DNA of 18,233 nucleotides, taken from assembly GCA_031278315.1 (NCBI GenBank), contig JAITKS010000208.1, positions 1 through 18,233 on the forward strand. Reading direction: 5' to 3'. The notes beneath the pieces were generated by a model, which was given only the letters and a program-made list of their open reading frames with translations, was not told where the DNA came from and did not search any database. Below, piece after piece: positions 1 through 7,754 of this stretch. Source of the DNA: Planctomycetaceae bacterium (GTDB lineage: Bacteria; Planctomycetota; Planctomycetia; Pirellulales; Thermoguttaceae). Within the stretch, counting starts at the first letter, position 1; every line of letters starts with the position of its first letter. The translations under genes and the position numbers were made by a program.

Positions 1-2775
1 GAACGCCGGTTTGAAAAGAAGTTAGGACGGCGGCCGGCAGGATATATTATTGCGTCGGGCGATTCTGATACGTTCGATGATCCCGGGCGTTTTATCGAAA
101 TTCCATTGGTCAATAAAATTCGGAAACATGTCAAAGTTTGGCGTGAACAAAATTACCCGGGCGTTACAGGAATCACTAAACGCTTGCTTAATCATTGGCA
201 AGACCCGCAAGAACGTGACGGAAAAGATCGAAAACGATTTTTTTTCTGTCAATTGGAAGCCATCGAAACTCTTATCTTTTTGACCGAAGCATCGGAAGCA
301 GAACGATTGGGAATTGATATTCCCGACGACGGCGGCGATTTTGTACGTTGGTGTAACAAAATGGCAACCGGTTCCGGTAAAACAATTCTTATGTCAATGA
401 TTATCGCATGGCAAATACTCAACCGAGTTGCCAATAGCCGTGACAGCCGTTTTTCAAAATTTGTGTTTGTGGTTGCGCCGGGTCTTACAGTTCGCAACCG
501 GCTTGCCGTACTCCATCCAAGCAATCCGAATAATTATTACGACGAATTTGATATCGTACCAAATGGATTACGTGATTCATTACGGCAAGGACAAATCAAA
601 ATTATCAACTGGCATACACTCGCATGGGACTCAGAAGAACAAATTGCGAAACGTAAATCTGTTGACAAACGCGGCGTGAAAAGCGATGAGGCTTATACGC
701 AAGAAGTTCTCGGAGAATTAAAAAACGCACGAAATTTAATTGTTATTAACGACGAGGCTCACCATGCTTGGCGTGTTCCAGCCGCAAGTAAAATCAAAGG
801 AATTTCTAAAGACCAAATCATGGAAAGTACCATTTGGTTAGGCGGACTTGATCGTATTCACCGGACACGGGGCATTTTAAAATGTTTTGATCTTTCCGCA
901 ACACCGTTTGCACCAACCGGTAAAAAAGCGTCGGAAGAAACTCTCTATTCATGGATTGTAAGCGATTTCGGATTGAATGACGCTATAGAATCGGGACTGG
1001 TCAAAACGCCGCGAGTGGTGATTCGGGACGACGGACGCGCTGATCCGCAATTGCGAAGCAGGTTGTACCATATTTATGCAGACAATAATATACGGGTTGA
1101 CATCACACGCAGTAAAGCCGACGAAACCGAACCGCTTCCCGATTTGATCAAAAATGCGTATGTTCTATTAGGTAAAGATTGGTTTGAAACGAAAAAGAAA
1201 TGGGAAAAAAACGGTCAAACAATTCCGCCCGTGATGATTACCGTTGCCAATAATACCGCAACATCAGCACGTATCAAATATTCGTTTGACAAAGATTTAT
1301 TTCTGTTAAAAACAGCCGGACTAGGAGAACTTGGAAATCCAGAACGAATGTTACAAATAGATAGTAAAGTGCTTGAAAAAGCAGAGTTGGAAATATTGCC
1401 GGTTGAGTCTGTCGGAACATCCGATGATCTCGTAACAGATTCTGAAGACAACACCGATTCTGAATCAATTACTCCGAAAGAACGTAAACTTACTCAAAAA
1501 CAACTTGCGGAAATATTGCGTCAAAAAGTGGACACAGTCGGACAACCCGGTCAAGCCGGCGAAATGATTCAAAACGTTATTTCAGTCGGCATGTTGAGTG
1601 AGGGCTGGGACGCCAAAACGGTAACGCATATTATGGGACTTCGGGCATTTAGCAGTCAATTACTTTGTGAACAGGTTGTAGGCCGGGGATTACGCCGGAC
1701 TTCGTATGACGTCAATGAAGACGGTTTTTTTGTACCGGAATATATTAATATTTTCGGAGTACCGTTTACGTTTCTTCCGCATGAAAGCGGCGATGGTCCG
1801 CCGCCTGTTCCGCCTCCGCCGCGAACCCGTATTGAACCGGATAAAAATAAAGCAGAACATGAAATTTCGTTTCCGAATATTATTCGTATTGATCGTGTTT
1901 ATCGTCCGTTACTGACGCTTGATTTTAATAAGATAAAACCATTAATGCTTGATCCGTTGGATTCAATTACGGAAGCGGAACTCGTACCAATGTTGAACGG
2001 TAAACCCAATCCTGCCGCATTAACCGAAATTGATCTCAAAAATACCGCTGACAACTACCGTTTGCAAACACTCATTTTTACTATTGCCGCAAGAATTTAC
2101 GACACAGAAAAAAAACACGCATGGAAAGGTTCTGTAGAAACATTTATTGTACAACTTATTGAAATTGTCGAAACATTTATTTATTCCAATAAATTACAGA
2201 TCAAAAATCCTGACTTTGACAATGATGAATTACGGCGGCGTGTACTGATCATGTTGAATATTGGCAAGATTATTCAATATATTGTGAATGAGGTACGTTT
2301 GGAAAATACAGAGGTGTTGGTGCCGGTCTTTGACAAGGAAAAACCGATTCGTTCCACTTCTGACATCCGAACATGGCGGACAATCAAACATGCCGAACCA
2401 ATGCCGAAATCTCATCTCAATTTCACCGTATTCGACAGTATTATGGAATTTCACGACGCCAAAAAAATCAACGATTACAAAAATGTTGATTCTTTTGTAA
2501 AGAATGACCATTTAGGATTTGTTATTTTGTACAATTATCAAGGAATCATTCGTAAATATATTCCCGATTTTATTATTCGCTTCAAAAACGGTGTAAAACT
2601 TATTCTCGAAACAAAAGGACATGACACCGAACAAGACAAAACCAAACGTGATTTTCTCAACGAATGGTGCAAAGCTGTTAATCAAGATGGACATTTCGGA
2701 AAATGGTGCTGGAATGTGTCGTTTGATCCCAATGATTTACCCGAAATTCTCAATAAATCATTTACCGTAAACTAA
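1..2775 (+). CDS. Type III restriction enzyme Res-like helicase-endonuclease (5' partial)
   Basis: The reading frame is open from base 1, so the true start lies upstream; 924 residues are visible. It is a superfamily 2 DNA translocase fused to a nuclease, expected to cut unmodified foreign DNA with a partner methylase (Mod) that would lie before the window. Visible motifs, numbered from base 1: Walker A MATGSGKT at 121-128, DEAH-type Walker B DEAHH at 251-255, motif III SATP at 299-302, motif VI QVVGRGLRR at 558-565. The C-terminus has a PD-(D/E)XK core, PD at 855-856 and ExK at 870-872 (LETKG). The layout matches the DEAD/DEAH restriction endonucleases often annotated as BPTD_3080-like or type III Res. 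An insert around residues 440-500 is rich in acidic residues and Ser/Thr. No frameshift or missing motif was seen. The family is well supported; the exact restriction type is inferred because Mod is not visible. Confidence 0.9.
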   Translation, partial: ERRFEKKLGRRPAGYIIASGDSDTFDDPGRFIEIPLVNKIRKHVKVWREQNYPGVTGITKRLLNHWQDPQERDGKDRKRFFFCQLEAIETLIFLTEASEAERLGIDIPDDGGDFVRWCNKMATGSGKTILMSMIIAWQILNRVANSRDSRFSKFVFVVAPGLTVRNRLAVLHPSNPNNYYDEFDIVPNGLRDSLRQGQIKIINWHTLAWDSEEQIAKRKSVDKRGVKSDEAYTQEVLGELKNARNLIVINDEAHHAWRVPAASKIKGISKDQIMESTIWLGGLDRIHRTRGILKCFDLSATPFAPTGKKASEETLYSWIVSDFGLNDAIESGLVKTPRVVIRDDGRADPQLRSRLYHIYADNNIRVDITRSKADETEPLPDLIKNAYVLLGKDWFETKKKWEKNGQTIPPVMITVANNTATSARIKYSFDKDLFLLKTAGLGELGNPERMLQIDSKVLEKAELEILPVESVGTSDDLVTDSEDNTDSESITPKERKLTQKQLAEILRQKVDTVGQPGQAGEMIQNVISVGMLSEGWDAKTVTHIMGLRAFSSQLLCEQVVGRGLRRTSYDVNEDGFFVPEYINIFGVPFTFLPHESGDGPPPVPPPPRTRIEPDKNKAEHEISFPNIIRIDRVYRPLLTLDFNKIKPLMLDPLDSITEAELVPMLNGKPNPAALTEIDLKNTADNYRLQTLIFTIAARIYDTEKKHAWKGSVETFIVQLIEIVETFIYSNKLQIKNPDFDNDELRRRVLIMLNIGKIIQYIVNEVRLENTEVLVPVFDKEKPIRSTSDIRTWRTIKHAEPMPKSHLNFTVFDSIMEFHDAKKINDYKNVDSFVKNDHLGFVILYNYQGIIRKYIPDFIIRFKNGVKLILETKGHDTEQDKTKRDFLNEWCKAVNQDGHFGKWCWNVSFDPNDLPEILNKSFTVN

Positions 2776-2940
2776 TGCGTACAGGTAATAAGATAATGTT
2801 CCTACAAAACAAATTAATCAAGGTAACTTCTAAAAACTAATTTTTACGTAATATATCAGGGGAATAATTATTTTGTGATCATTCTCACGGGTAAACTCCG
2901 TCGTTAACGGCGGGGCTTGCTCCGACATGATCTTTTTCCT

Positions 2941-3088
2941 ACGCCCTGAAAGGGCAATCTATTTAGTTGATAGTTGATAGCGGAAAGTGTTGTCTGTAGA
3001 ATTTAGCCGGAATGGTTATCAATCCGCTTGCGGCACTCTCCACTATCAACTAGACACTATCAACTACTATACTGCCCTTTCAAGACGA
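2941..3088. repeat. Long imperfect inverted repeat
   Basis: The left arm (2941-2988) and right arm (about 3034-3088) are imperfect reverse complements. Both carry TAGTTGATAG units and a terminal CTGAAAGGGCA-type block. The left end is itself a perfect small hairpin, GCCCT-GAA-AGGGC (2943-2955). The arms differ by an internal 7-10 base insertion in the TAGTTGATAG tract. This could be a folded intergenic element or a mobile miniature element. The CCCTGAAAGG core recurs near 9611, 14815 (rearranged) and 17040. Confidence 0.6.
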
Positions 3089-3413
3089 ATACATTTTAAA
3101 CTCAAATAAAAATTCCACCGATATATTTACGAATAATTATGAAAGGTGATTTTAACTTGTTCTCACTTGAATTTTCAAGTGTAGAGAGTATATTACTTTT
3201 ACTTTCTCGAAAAATGTAAAGAGAGAATATTGTTAAGAAGTCTATCTTATTCACACTTTAAAATTCTGCAATCTTAATCAAGTCTCTTACTAAAAACTCA
3301 AGTAAGATTAGTTTAATACCCCCCTTCCCTTATACGTATCGTGCTATAAATTTCGGCGGTATGAGTGTTATTGTTATTGTTATTCATTAAAAATCCTGCT
3401 TTCCAATAAAAAT

Positions 3414-3480
3414 AATCAGACGACAGCTCGAAACAGAAATTAAAATGAAAACTGATAATTTCAACAATTCAGCCGTTTTA
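3414..3480 (+). promoter_or_regulatory. Conserved leader upstream of the ATPase gene
   Basis: Bases 3414-3449 match 5426-5458 ahead of the AlbA_2 gene with 29 of 33 aligned positions identical. The four mismatches are all A/G, and there is one 3-base indel. Both then carry GCCGTTTTA (3472-3480 here, 5460-5468 there), ending 37 and 34 bases before the respective ATG. This may be a shared regulatory leader or two copies of a repeat end; the sequence alone does not decide. Confidence 0.5.
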
Positions 3481-3517
3481 TTACACACAAATAAAGAATA
3501 TTTAACGTTTTTCTATT

Positions 3518-4867
3518 ATGCAGCGAATAGAAATTGAAAATTTTGGTCCCATTAAACATGCCGCATTTGATATCAATGATTACACAGTTTTCATTGGACC
3601 GCAAGCGTCAGGGAAAAGCACAATTACACGGCTAGTTTATTTCTTTATGTCGATAGAGAAAGAACTCTACTCGATTCTTATTGACCCAAACGGTGCTTTT
3701 GCTCGTCCCTCTCTCGAACTTTGGAAAAAAAAGATTCGTAAAAAATTTAATGACTATTGGGATCACTCATTTTTACATAAAGAAACCCAAATAACTTTTT
3801 TTCTTGATAATTCCAAAAAGATTTCAATAAACAATTTCAAAAATGGATTACCCGATGTGTTTATGAATAAATCATTGGAATCCGTATTTGAACAAGAAAG
3901 TGATCTACTAGTTCAAAAAAATAAAGAAGCTGATAATGTAAAAAATACCTTGTCGAAATTATTTTATTCATTTGCAATAAATAACTTCTTGAGAAATATA
4001 TTGTCGAGTAATCCGGATTGTCACAATTATATTCCAGACGGACGGACAATTTTTTCTGATTTGTATAACGAATTAATATTATCAGCAGATTCGTATAACG
4101 AATTTATATCAGACAGATATTCTTTCAATAATAATATTCTTATGCGGCAATTTATTTCGATTGTAAATTACATTCGCAATGAATTTAGAAAACGACCCGT
4201 TGAAGAACGTATTCTAAATTTACGGCAATATAAATCATCGACCCCCGATTTATCTAAACATATCGATATTGTAGAAAAGATTTATAAATTTATGAGTCAA
4301 ATTCTTCATGGAAAATACTGCTATGAAAATAATATTGATTTTATTTATATTGATACTGATACTGATACTGATAAAAAAATTCCGTTGTCATCGTCATCAT
4401 CAGGACAACGTGAGGCAATATGGATATTGTACGATATTTTGTTTTATGAACTGCAATCATTTGAAGATACAGAAAGACAATCATTATTCACAGTCATTGA
4501 GGAACCTGAATCGCATCTCTTTCCTGAAGGTCAACGAAATATGATGTACGCATTGACTTTGTTTGCCAATCTTTCAAAAAATCAACTGATGTTGACAACA
4601 CATAGTCCGTACATTTTGACGCCGTTGAGTAATTTACTCTATGCGTTCAATCTCGGTCAAAGTGAAACTAAACGTGAACGTATTGCGGAAATTATTGATC
4701 CCGATTTATGGATTAATCCGAAACAGTTTGAATGTTATTACGTTGACAAAGGAACAATTGAATCAGTAGTAGATCGCGAAACGAATATTATTAATCTCGA
4801 TAAACTTGACACAGCATCGGCTTATGGTAACGAAGAACTCGATAAACTATTGGAATTGGAGAATTAA
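3518..4867 (+). CDS. AAA/ABC-type ATPase (OLD-like, AAA_15 class)
   Basis: This 449-residue P-loop ATPase belongs to the SMC/OLD-like group used as energy or sensor modules in many anti-phage systems. Residues 1-26 form the typical N-terminal strand pattern (IEIENFGPIKHAAFDI). Walker A is GPQASGKST at 27-35. The ABC signature is SSSSSGQRE at 291-299. Walker B with the catalytic glutamates is VIEEPESH at 326-333. The H-loop is His362 in TTHSPYIL. Residues about 60-270 form a variable, lysine- and asparagine-rich middle region where a coiled-coil or lid would sit. No TOPRIM domain follows, unlike OLD nucleases or GajA. Instead a separate nuclease-like gene starts 3 bases after the stop, so the two are almost certainly co-translated. 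A hexamer microsatellite encodes a TDTDTDTD run near residues 279-286. The start ATG is preceded by no strong Shine-Dalgarno. ATPase identity is sure; a defence role is inferred from neighbours. Confidence 0.9.
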   Translation: MQRIEIENFGPIKHAAFDINDYTVFIGPQASGKSTITRLVYFFMSIEKELYSILIDPNGAFARPSLELWKKKIRKKFNDYWDHSFLHKETQITFFLDNSKKISINNFKNGLPDVFMNKSLESVFEQESDLLVQKNKEADNVKNTLSKLFYSFAINNFLRNILSSNPDCHNYIPDGRTIFSDLYNELILSADSYNEFISDRYSFNNNILMRQFISIVNYIRNEFRKRPVEERILNLRQYKSSTPDLSKHIDIVEKIYKFMSQILHGKYCYENNIDFIYIDTDTDTDKKIPLSSSSSGQREAIWILYDILFYELQSFEDTERQSLFTVIEEPESHLFPEGQRNMMYALTLFANLSKNQLMLTTHSPYILTPLSNLLYAFNLGQSETKRERIAEIIDPDLWINPKQFECYYVDKGTIESVVDRETNIINLDKLDTASAYGNEELDKLLELEN

Positions 4868-4870
4868 ACT

Positions 4871-5323
4871 ATGGAAAAAAAAGATTTCGATAATCACACA
4901 GAAAATATTGATTACCTTAAACAATCGGTTATTGTCTGTAGAGAAAACAAATCTACTTATAAATATAACAACAAATCACAATATTGTGTTGCTAAAATTA
5001 AAGTTGACGGCGGATTGTTACCGAATAAAGAAATCAAAAAATGTGACTGGCTGCTTGTTAATTGGGATAATGGCGTTTCGTATTTTATTGAATTAAAAGG
5101 CCGTGATTTTCGAAAAGCAATCGAACAAATTGAATCGTCAATAAATCGTTTACTATCTGATTTAAGTAAATTAAAAGTAACAGTTGTTAATGTTCGTATT
5201 GTTACAACCAAAACTTATCCCAATTTTAAACAAAATAACGAGTACATTAAATTGAACAAACAAGTAAAAAAAACCGGCGGGACTTTTATAAGTCAAAATT
5301 ATTTGCTGGAAGAGACCGTTTGA
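4871..5323 (+). CDS. Small PD-(D/E)XK nuclease-like protein paired with the ATPase
   Basis: This 150-residue protein was not matched to a named family. Residues 58-90 read as a PD-(D/E)XK nuclease core: Asp59 (KKCDWLLVNW), then a beta strand ending in Glu74-Leu-Lys76-Gly, then a helix with Ala83 and Gln86 (RKAIEQIE), the spacing usual for Holliday-resolvase and restriction-type nucleases. The N-terminal 25 residues are polar. The C-terminal half (about 108-150) has alternating strands (VVNVRIVTT) and a basic stretch. It begins 3 bases after the ATPase stop and is clearly its operon partner, which suggests an ATP-gated nuclease effector. No membrane segment or signal peptide is present. The nuclease call rests on motif reading only; an inactive or nucleic-acid-binding version cannot be excluded. 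Confidence 0.75.
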   Translation: MEKKDFDNHTENIDYLKQSVIVCRENKSTYKYNNKSQYCVAKIKVDGGLLPNKEIKKCDWLLVNWDNGVSYFIELKGRDFRKAIEQIESSINRLLSDLSKLKVTVVNVRIVTTKTYPNFKQNNEYIKLNKQVKKTGGTFISQNYLLEETV

Positions 5324-5330
5324 AAAAAAA

Positions 5331-5399
5331 CACTTGAATAGCCGTAATATATAACATGAAAAAATCATATAATATATTACAAAATTTTAGTTTTAAGTG
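5331..5399. terminator. Nested inverted repeat after the ATPase-nuclease operon
   Basis: The outer arms are CACTTGAA (5331-5338) and TTTTAAGTG (5391-5399), nearly complementary. The inner arms are perfectly complementary: GTAATATAT (5344-5352) and ATATATTAC (5372-5380). Its position 8 bases after the stop fits a transcription end, but the stem is AT-only and lacks a strong U tract. Its ends resemble the CACTTKAA ends of the local repeat family, so it may be a small MITE-like element instead. Confidence 0.45.
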
Positions 5400-5425
5400 A
5401 AATTCTAAAAACTATTTTAGGAGAT

Positions 5426-5468
5426 AATCAGGCGGCTCAAAACGGAAATTAAAGTGAACGCCGTTTTA
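5426..5468 (+). promoter_or_regulatory. Conserved leader upstream of the AlbA_2/GHKL gene
   Basis: Second copy of the leader at 3414-3480. It contains the inverted repeat AAAACGG (5439-5445) / CCGTTTT (5461-5467), which could form a 7-bp hairpin with a 15-base loop. The shared block GCCGTTTTA ends 34 bases before the ATG at 5503. Confidence 0.5.
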
Positions 5469-5502
5469 ATATCAAAATTAAAAAATAAGGTAAATAAGAG
5501 AT

Positions 5503-7191
5503 ATGATCAACAAACTTAATCAACTACTGCAAACACCTTTTGAAACGGAAATTATTGAATTTAAACGGGCATCACTTGATTTCGATTTTAAAAAGTTAGG
5601 ACGTTATTTTTCTGCGCTTTCCAACGAAGCTTGTCTTAAAAAATGCCAATCGGCTTGGCTTATCTTTGGAGTAGAAGATGCAACTCATCAAATTGTTGGT
5701 ACAAATTATCGGACTAACCCGCAATATTTGCAATCTTTGAAACATGAAATCGCAGATCGAACAACTAATCGAATCACTTTTATCGAAATTCATGAAATTA
5801 ACACACCTCAAGGACGAGTTATTTTATTTGAAATCCCTGCGGCATCTAGCGGAATTCCTACCGCATTTGATGGACATTACTACGCCCGTGACGGCGAATC
5901 GTTATGCCCGTTAAACATTGATGAAATCGAACGTATTCGTACATCTATAAATGATTGGAGTAAAGAAATTATCTCAAATGCAACACTTGATGATCTTGAT
6001 TCGGAAGCAATTCAAACCGCACGGAATAATTTTCAAGTTAGAAATAGCGGGATTGAAACAGAAATAAATAAATGGGATGACATAACATTTTTAAATAAAG
6101 CAAAAGTAACAATTAAAGGGAAAATCACCCGAACCGCCATTATTCTTCTCGGAAAAGCAGAATCTGAACATTTTTTAAGTCCGGCAACTGCAAAAATCCG
6201 TTGGATTTTGAAAAACGGTCTTGGAAAAGATCGTGATTTTCATATCGAAACATGCCCGTTACTTTTAGCTGTTGATAAAATTTATACAAAAATCAGAAAC
6301 ATAAAATACCGTTACATTCCCATAGGCGGAAAAACACTTTCTCCGCAAGAAGTAGATACCTACGAACCGTTTGCTATTCGAGAAGCACTAAACAACTGTA
6401 TTGCTCATCAAGATTATCGATTCGGAACTTTTATCAACGTTATCGAAATGGACGATCAATTAATTTTTTCTAATCGAGGCCGTTTTCTTCCTGAATCACC
6501 GGAGAAAGTTGTTTTGCAGAATGCACCGGAAGAATATTATCGAAATCCATTTCTCGCAACAGCTATGTATAACCTAAAAATGATTGAAACTCGAGGCGGA
6601 GGTATTAGACAGATTTTTGAATATCAACGAGACCGCTTTTTTCCAATGCCTGAATACGATTTAACACAAGATCGTGTTCAAGTAACCATTACAGGAAAGG
6701 TACTCGATCTAAATTATGCTCAAATGTTGGCTCAAAATCCAAACTTGAGTCTTGCAGATATCATACTACTAGACAAAGTCCAAAAAAAGAAATTTCTGTC
6801 AAGTGAAGAAGAAAAATACCTCCACACAAAAAAACTTATTGAAGGAAGACGCCCAAATTATCATATCTCAAAAGAAATTGCACAAAAAGCAGACCAAAAA
6901 CCAGAATATACAAAATTACGCGGCTTGGATATAAAATACTATTGTGACTTACTTCTTGAAGCTCTAAAACAGCATGAATCTCTTACGCGAGAAGAAATAA
7001 ATCGGCTTCTAAGTAGTAAACTACCCGAAGTATTAAATAAAAAACAAAAAATAAGAAAAATCGGTAATTTATTAACAAAAATGAAGGAAAAAAAACTTAT
7101 TAAAAAAACCGGATGGTCTAAATCAATAAAATGGCATCTTTTTAATGAACTTTCAAATAATAACATAGACACAACAAATGAATCTTTTTAA
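5503..7191 (+). CDS. AlbA_2 / RecG-like GHKL ATP-binding protein with C-terminal winged helix
   Basis: This 562-residue protein belongs to the group often labelled 'RecG-like' or 'Schlafen AlbA_2 domain' protein, common in restriction and defence loci. It has no helicase domain. Residues about 12-135 form the AlbA_2 domain (ETEIIEFKRA, then SAWLIFGVEDATHQIVGTN), a putative nucleic-acid-binding or nuclease-related fold. Residues about 285-400 are a GHKL-type ATP-binding domain: EALNNCIAHQDY at 294-305, SNRGRFLP, and TRGGGI at 363-368. The C-terminus (about 480-550) looks like a winged helix (LTREEINRLLSSKLPEV, then LLTKMKEKKLIKKTG). In such proteins a transcription-regulating or effector role has been proposed but is not settled. 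It is the third defence-type unit of the island and shares its leader with the ATPase gene. The start ATG follows an AT-rich leader with AAGAG nearby. Confidence 0.85.
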   Translation: MINKLNQLLQTPFETEIIEFKRASLDFDFKKLGRYFSALSNEACLKKCQSAWLIFGVEDATHQIVGTNYRTNPQYLQSLKHEIADRTTNRITFIEIHEINTPQGRVILFEIPAASSGIPTAFDGHYYARDGESLCPLNIDEIERIRTSINDWSKEIISNATLDDLDSEAIQTARNNFQVRNSGIETEINKWDDITFLNKAKVTIKGKITRTAIILLGKAESEHFLSPATAKIRWILKNGLGKDRDFHIETCPLLLAVDKIYTKIRNIKYRYIPIGGKTLSPQEVDTYEPFAIREALNNCIAHQDYRFGTFINVIEMDDQLIFSNRGRFLPESPEKVVLQNAPEEYYRNPFLATAMYNLKMIETRGGGIRQIFEYQRDRFFPMPEYDLTQDRVQVTITGKVLDLNYAQMLAQNPNLSLADIILLDKVQKKKFLSSEEEKYLHTKKLIEGRRPNYHISKEIAQKADQKPEYTKLRGLDIKYYCDLLLEALKQHESLTREEINRLLSSKLPEVLNKKQKIRKIGNLLTKMKEKKLIKKTGWSKSIKWHLFNELSNNNIDTTNESF

Positions 7192-7339
7192 TATATCCGT
7201 GAAATATTTCCGGCATGTTTAACACCATACAATCACCAATGCAGTAACACTATGCCTTGTGTCTCTATGTTACGGGATAAACATAAATATATTGGTGAAA
7301 AAATTTTTTAAAGGTTTCAAGTTTATTTTTCGCTAATCT
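7187..7339. repeat. Single-copy form of the ATATATC(A/C)GTGAAA repeat element
   Basis: It runs from AATATATCCGTGAAATA through GGCATGTTTAA, CCTTGTGTCTCTATGTTACGG, AAACATAAAT and AAAGGTTTCAA to TTATTTTTCGCTAA. It aligns along its length with 10769-10918 and, for its right half, with 11083-11165. It starts immediately at the stop of the AlbA_2 gene, so it may also supply its transcript end. The hairpin stem seen in the other copies is degraded here. Confidence 0.65.
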
Positions 7340-7754
7340 TATTTTTTATCTTGTTTTTTTCTGAACTAAACAAACTTATTATCTCATTAACAAATTGTTT
7401 TTTAGAAATCGCCTTTTGAACTGCCGCTTATTTCAACTTCCAATTTCGATAATCATGGGTTATATTTACAAAAATCAGAATCAATGCGGCAAGACAATAA
7501 AATTTTATGACCGCCCCCAATGTTAATTGATAACATGATTCTGTACAATTTTATTTGTTACGCTCAACATAATTGAAAATTCAATAATGTGATGAGCATA
7601 CAAACTATTACAATTTCCACTCCGATATTAGGTAACTCACAATTGTCTAAACAAACTCACAATAGAATCACAATAGAATCACAATTGATAATTATCGCAA
7701 GTTGCCGATTATCTAAAGTGACAACAATTTAACTCTCTTTAGGAGATACAAAGA
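7340..7754. other. Intergenic gap upstream of the M2 peptidase gene
   Basis: No gene was seen in this stretch. Its right part contains three head-to-tail 11-base units (TCACAATAGAA at 7657 and 7668, TCACAATTG at 7679) and an outlying TCACAATTG at 7637. A clear ribosome-binding site AGGAG lies at 7741-7745, 9 bases before the ATG at 7755. The unit array is a candidate operator, but no regulator is known. Confidence 0.5.

Larger units (their letters stand above)
2776..3517. other. Intergenic gap between Res and ATPase genes
   Basis: No convincing gene was found in this 742-base stretch. It holds a copy of the TAATATATCAG-type repeat end at about 2849-2870, the long inverted repeat at 2941-3088, an 8-base palindrome CACTTGAA/TTCAAGTG at about 3167-3184, another CACACTTTAAAATTC motif at about 3250-3264, a GTTATT microsatellite near 3366-3383, and the conserved leader at 3414-3480. 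The promoter for the ATPase-nuclease pair should lie in its last 150 bases, but no clear -35/-10 pair could be assigned. Confidence 0.6.

Noticed and set aside
106..108. TTG as the start of the Res gene
   Set aside because: The same frame is open back to base 1 with a plausible protein sequence, so the gene continues out of the window and this codon is internal.
2230..2511. Antisense frame of 93 codons within the Res gene
   Set aside because: It overlaps conserved coding sequence on the other strand, has no recognisable protein pattern and no ribosome-binding site.
7637..7687. CRISPR-like array
   Set aside because: The 11-base units are directly adjacent with no spacers, so this is a tandem repeat, not CRISPR.
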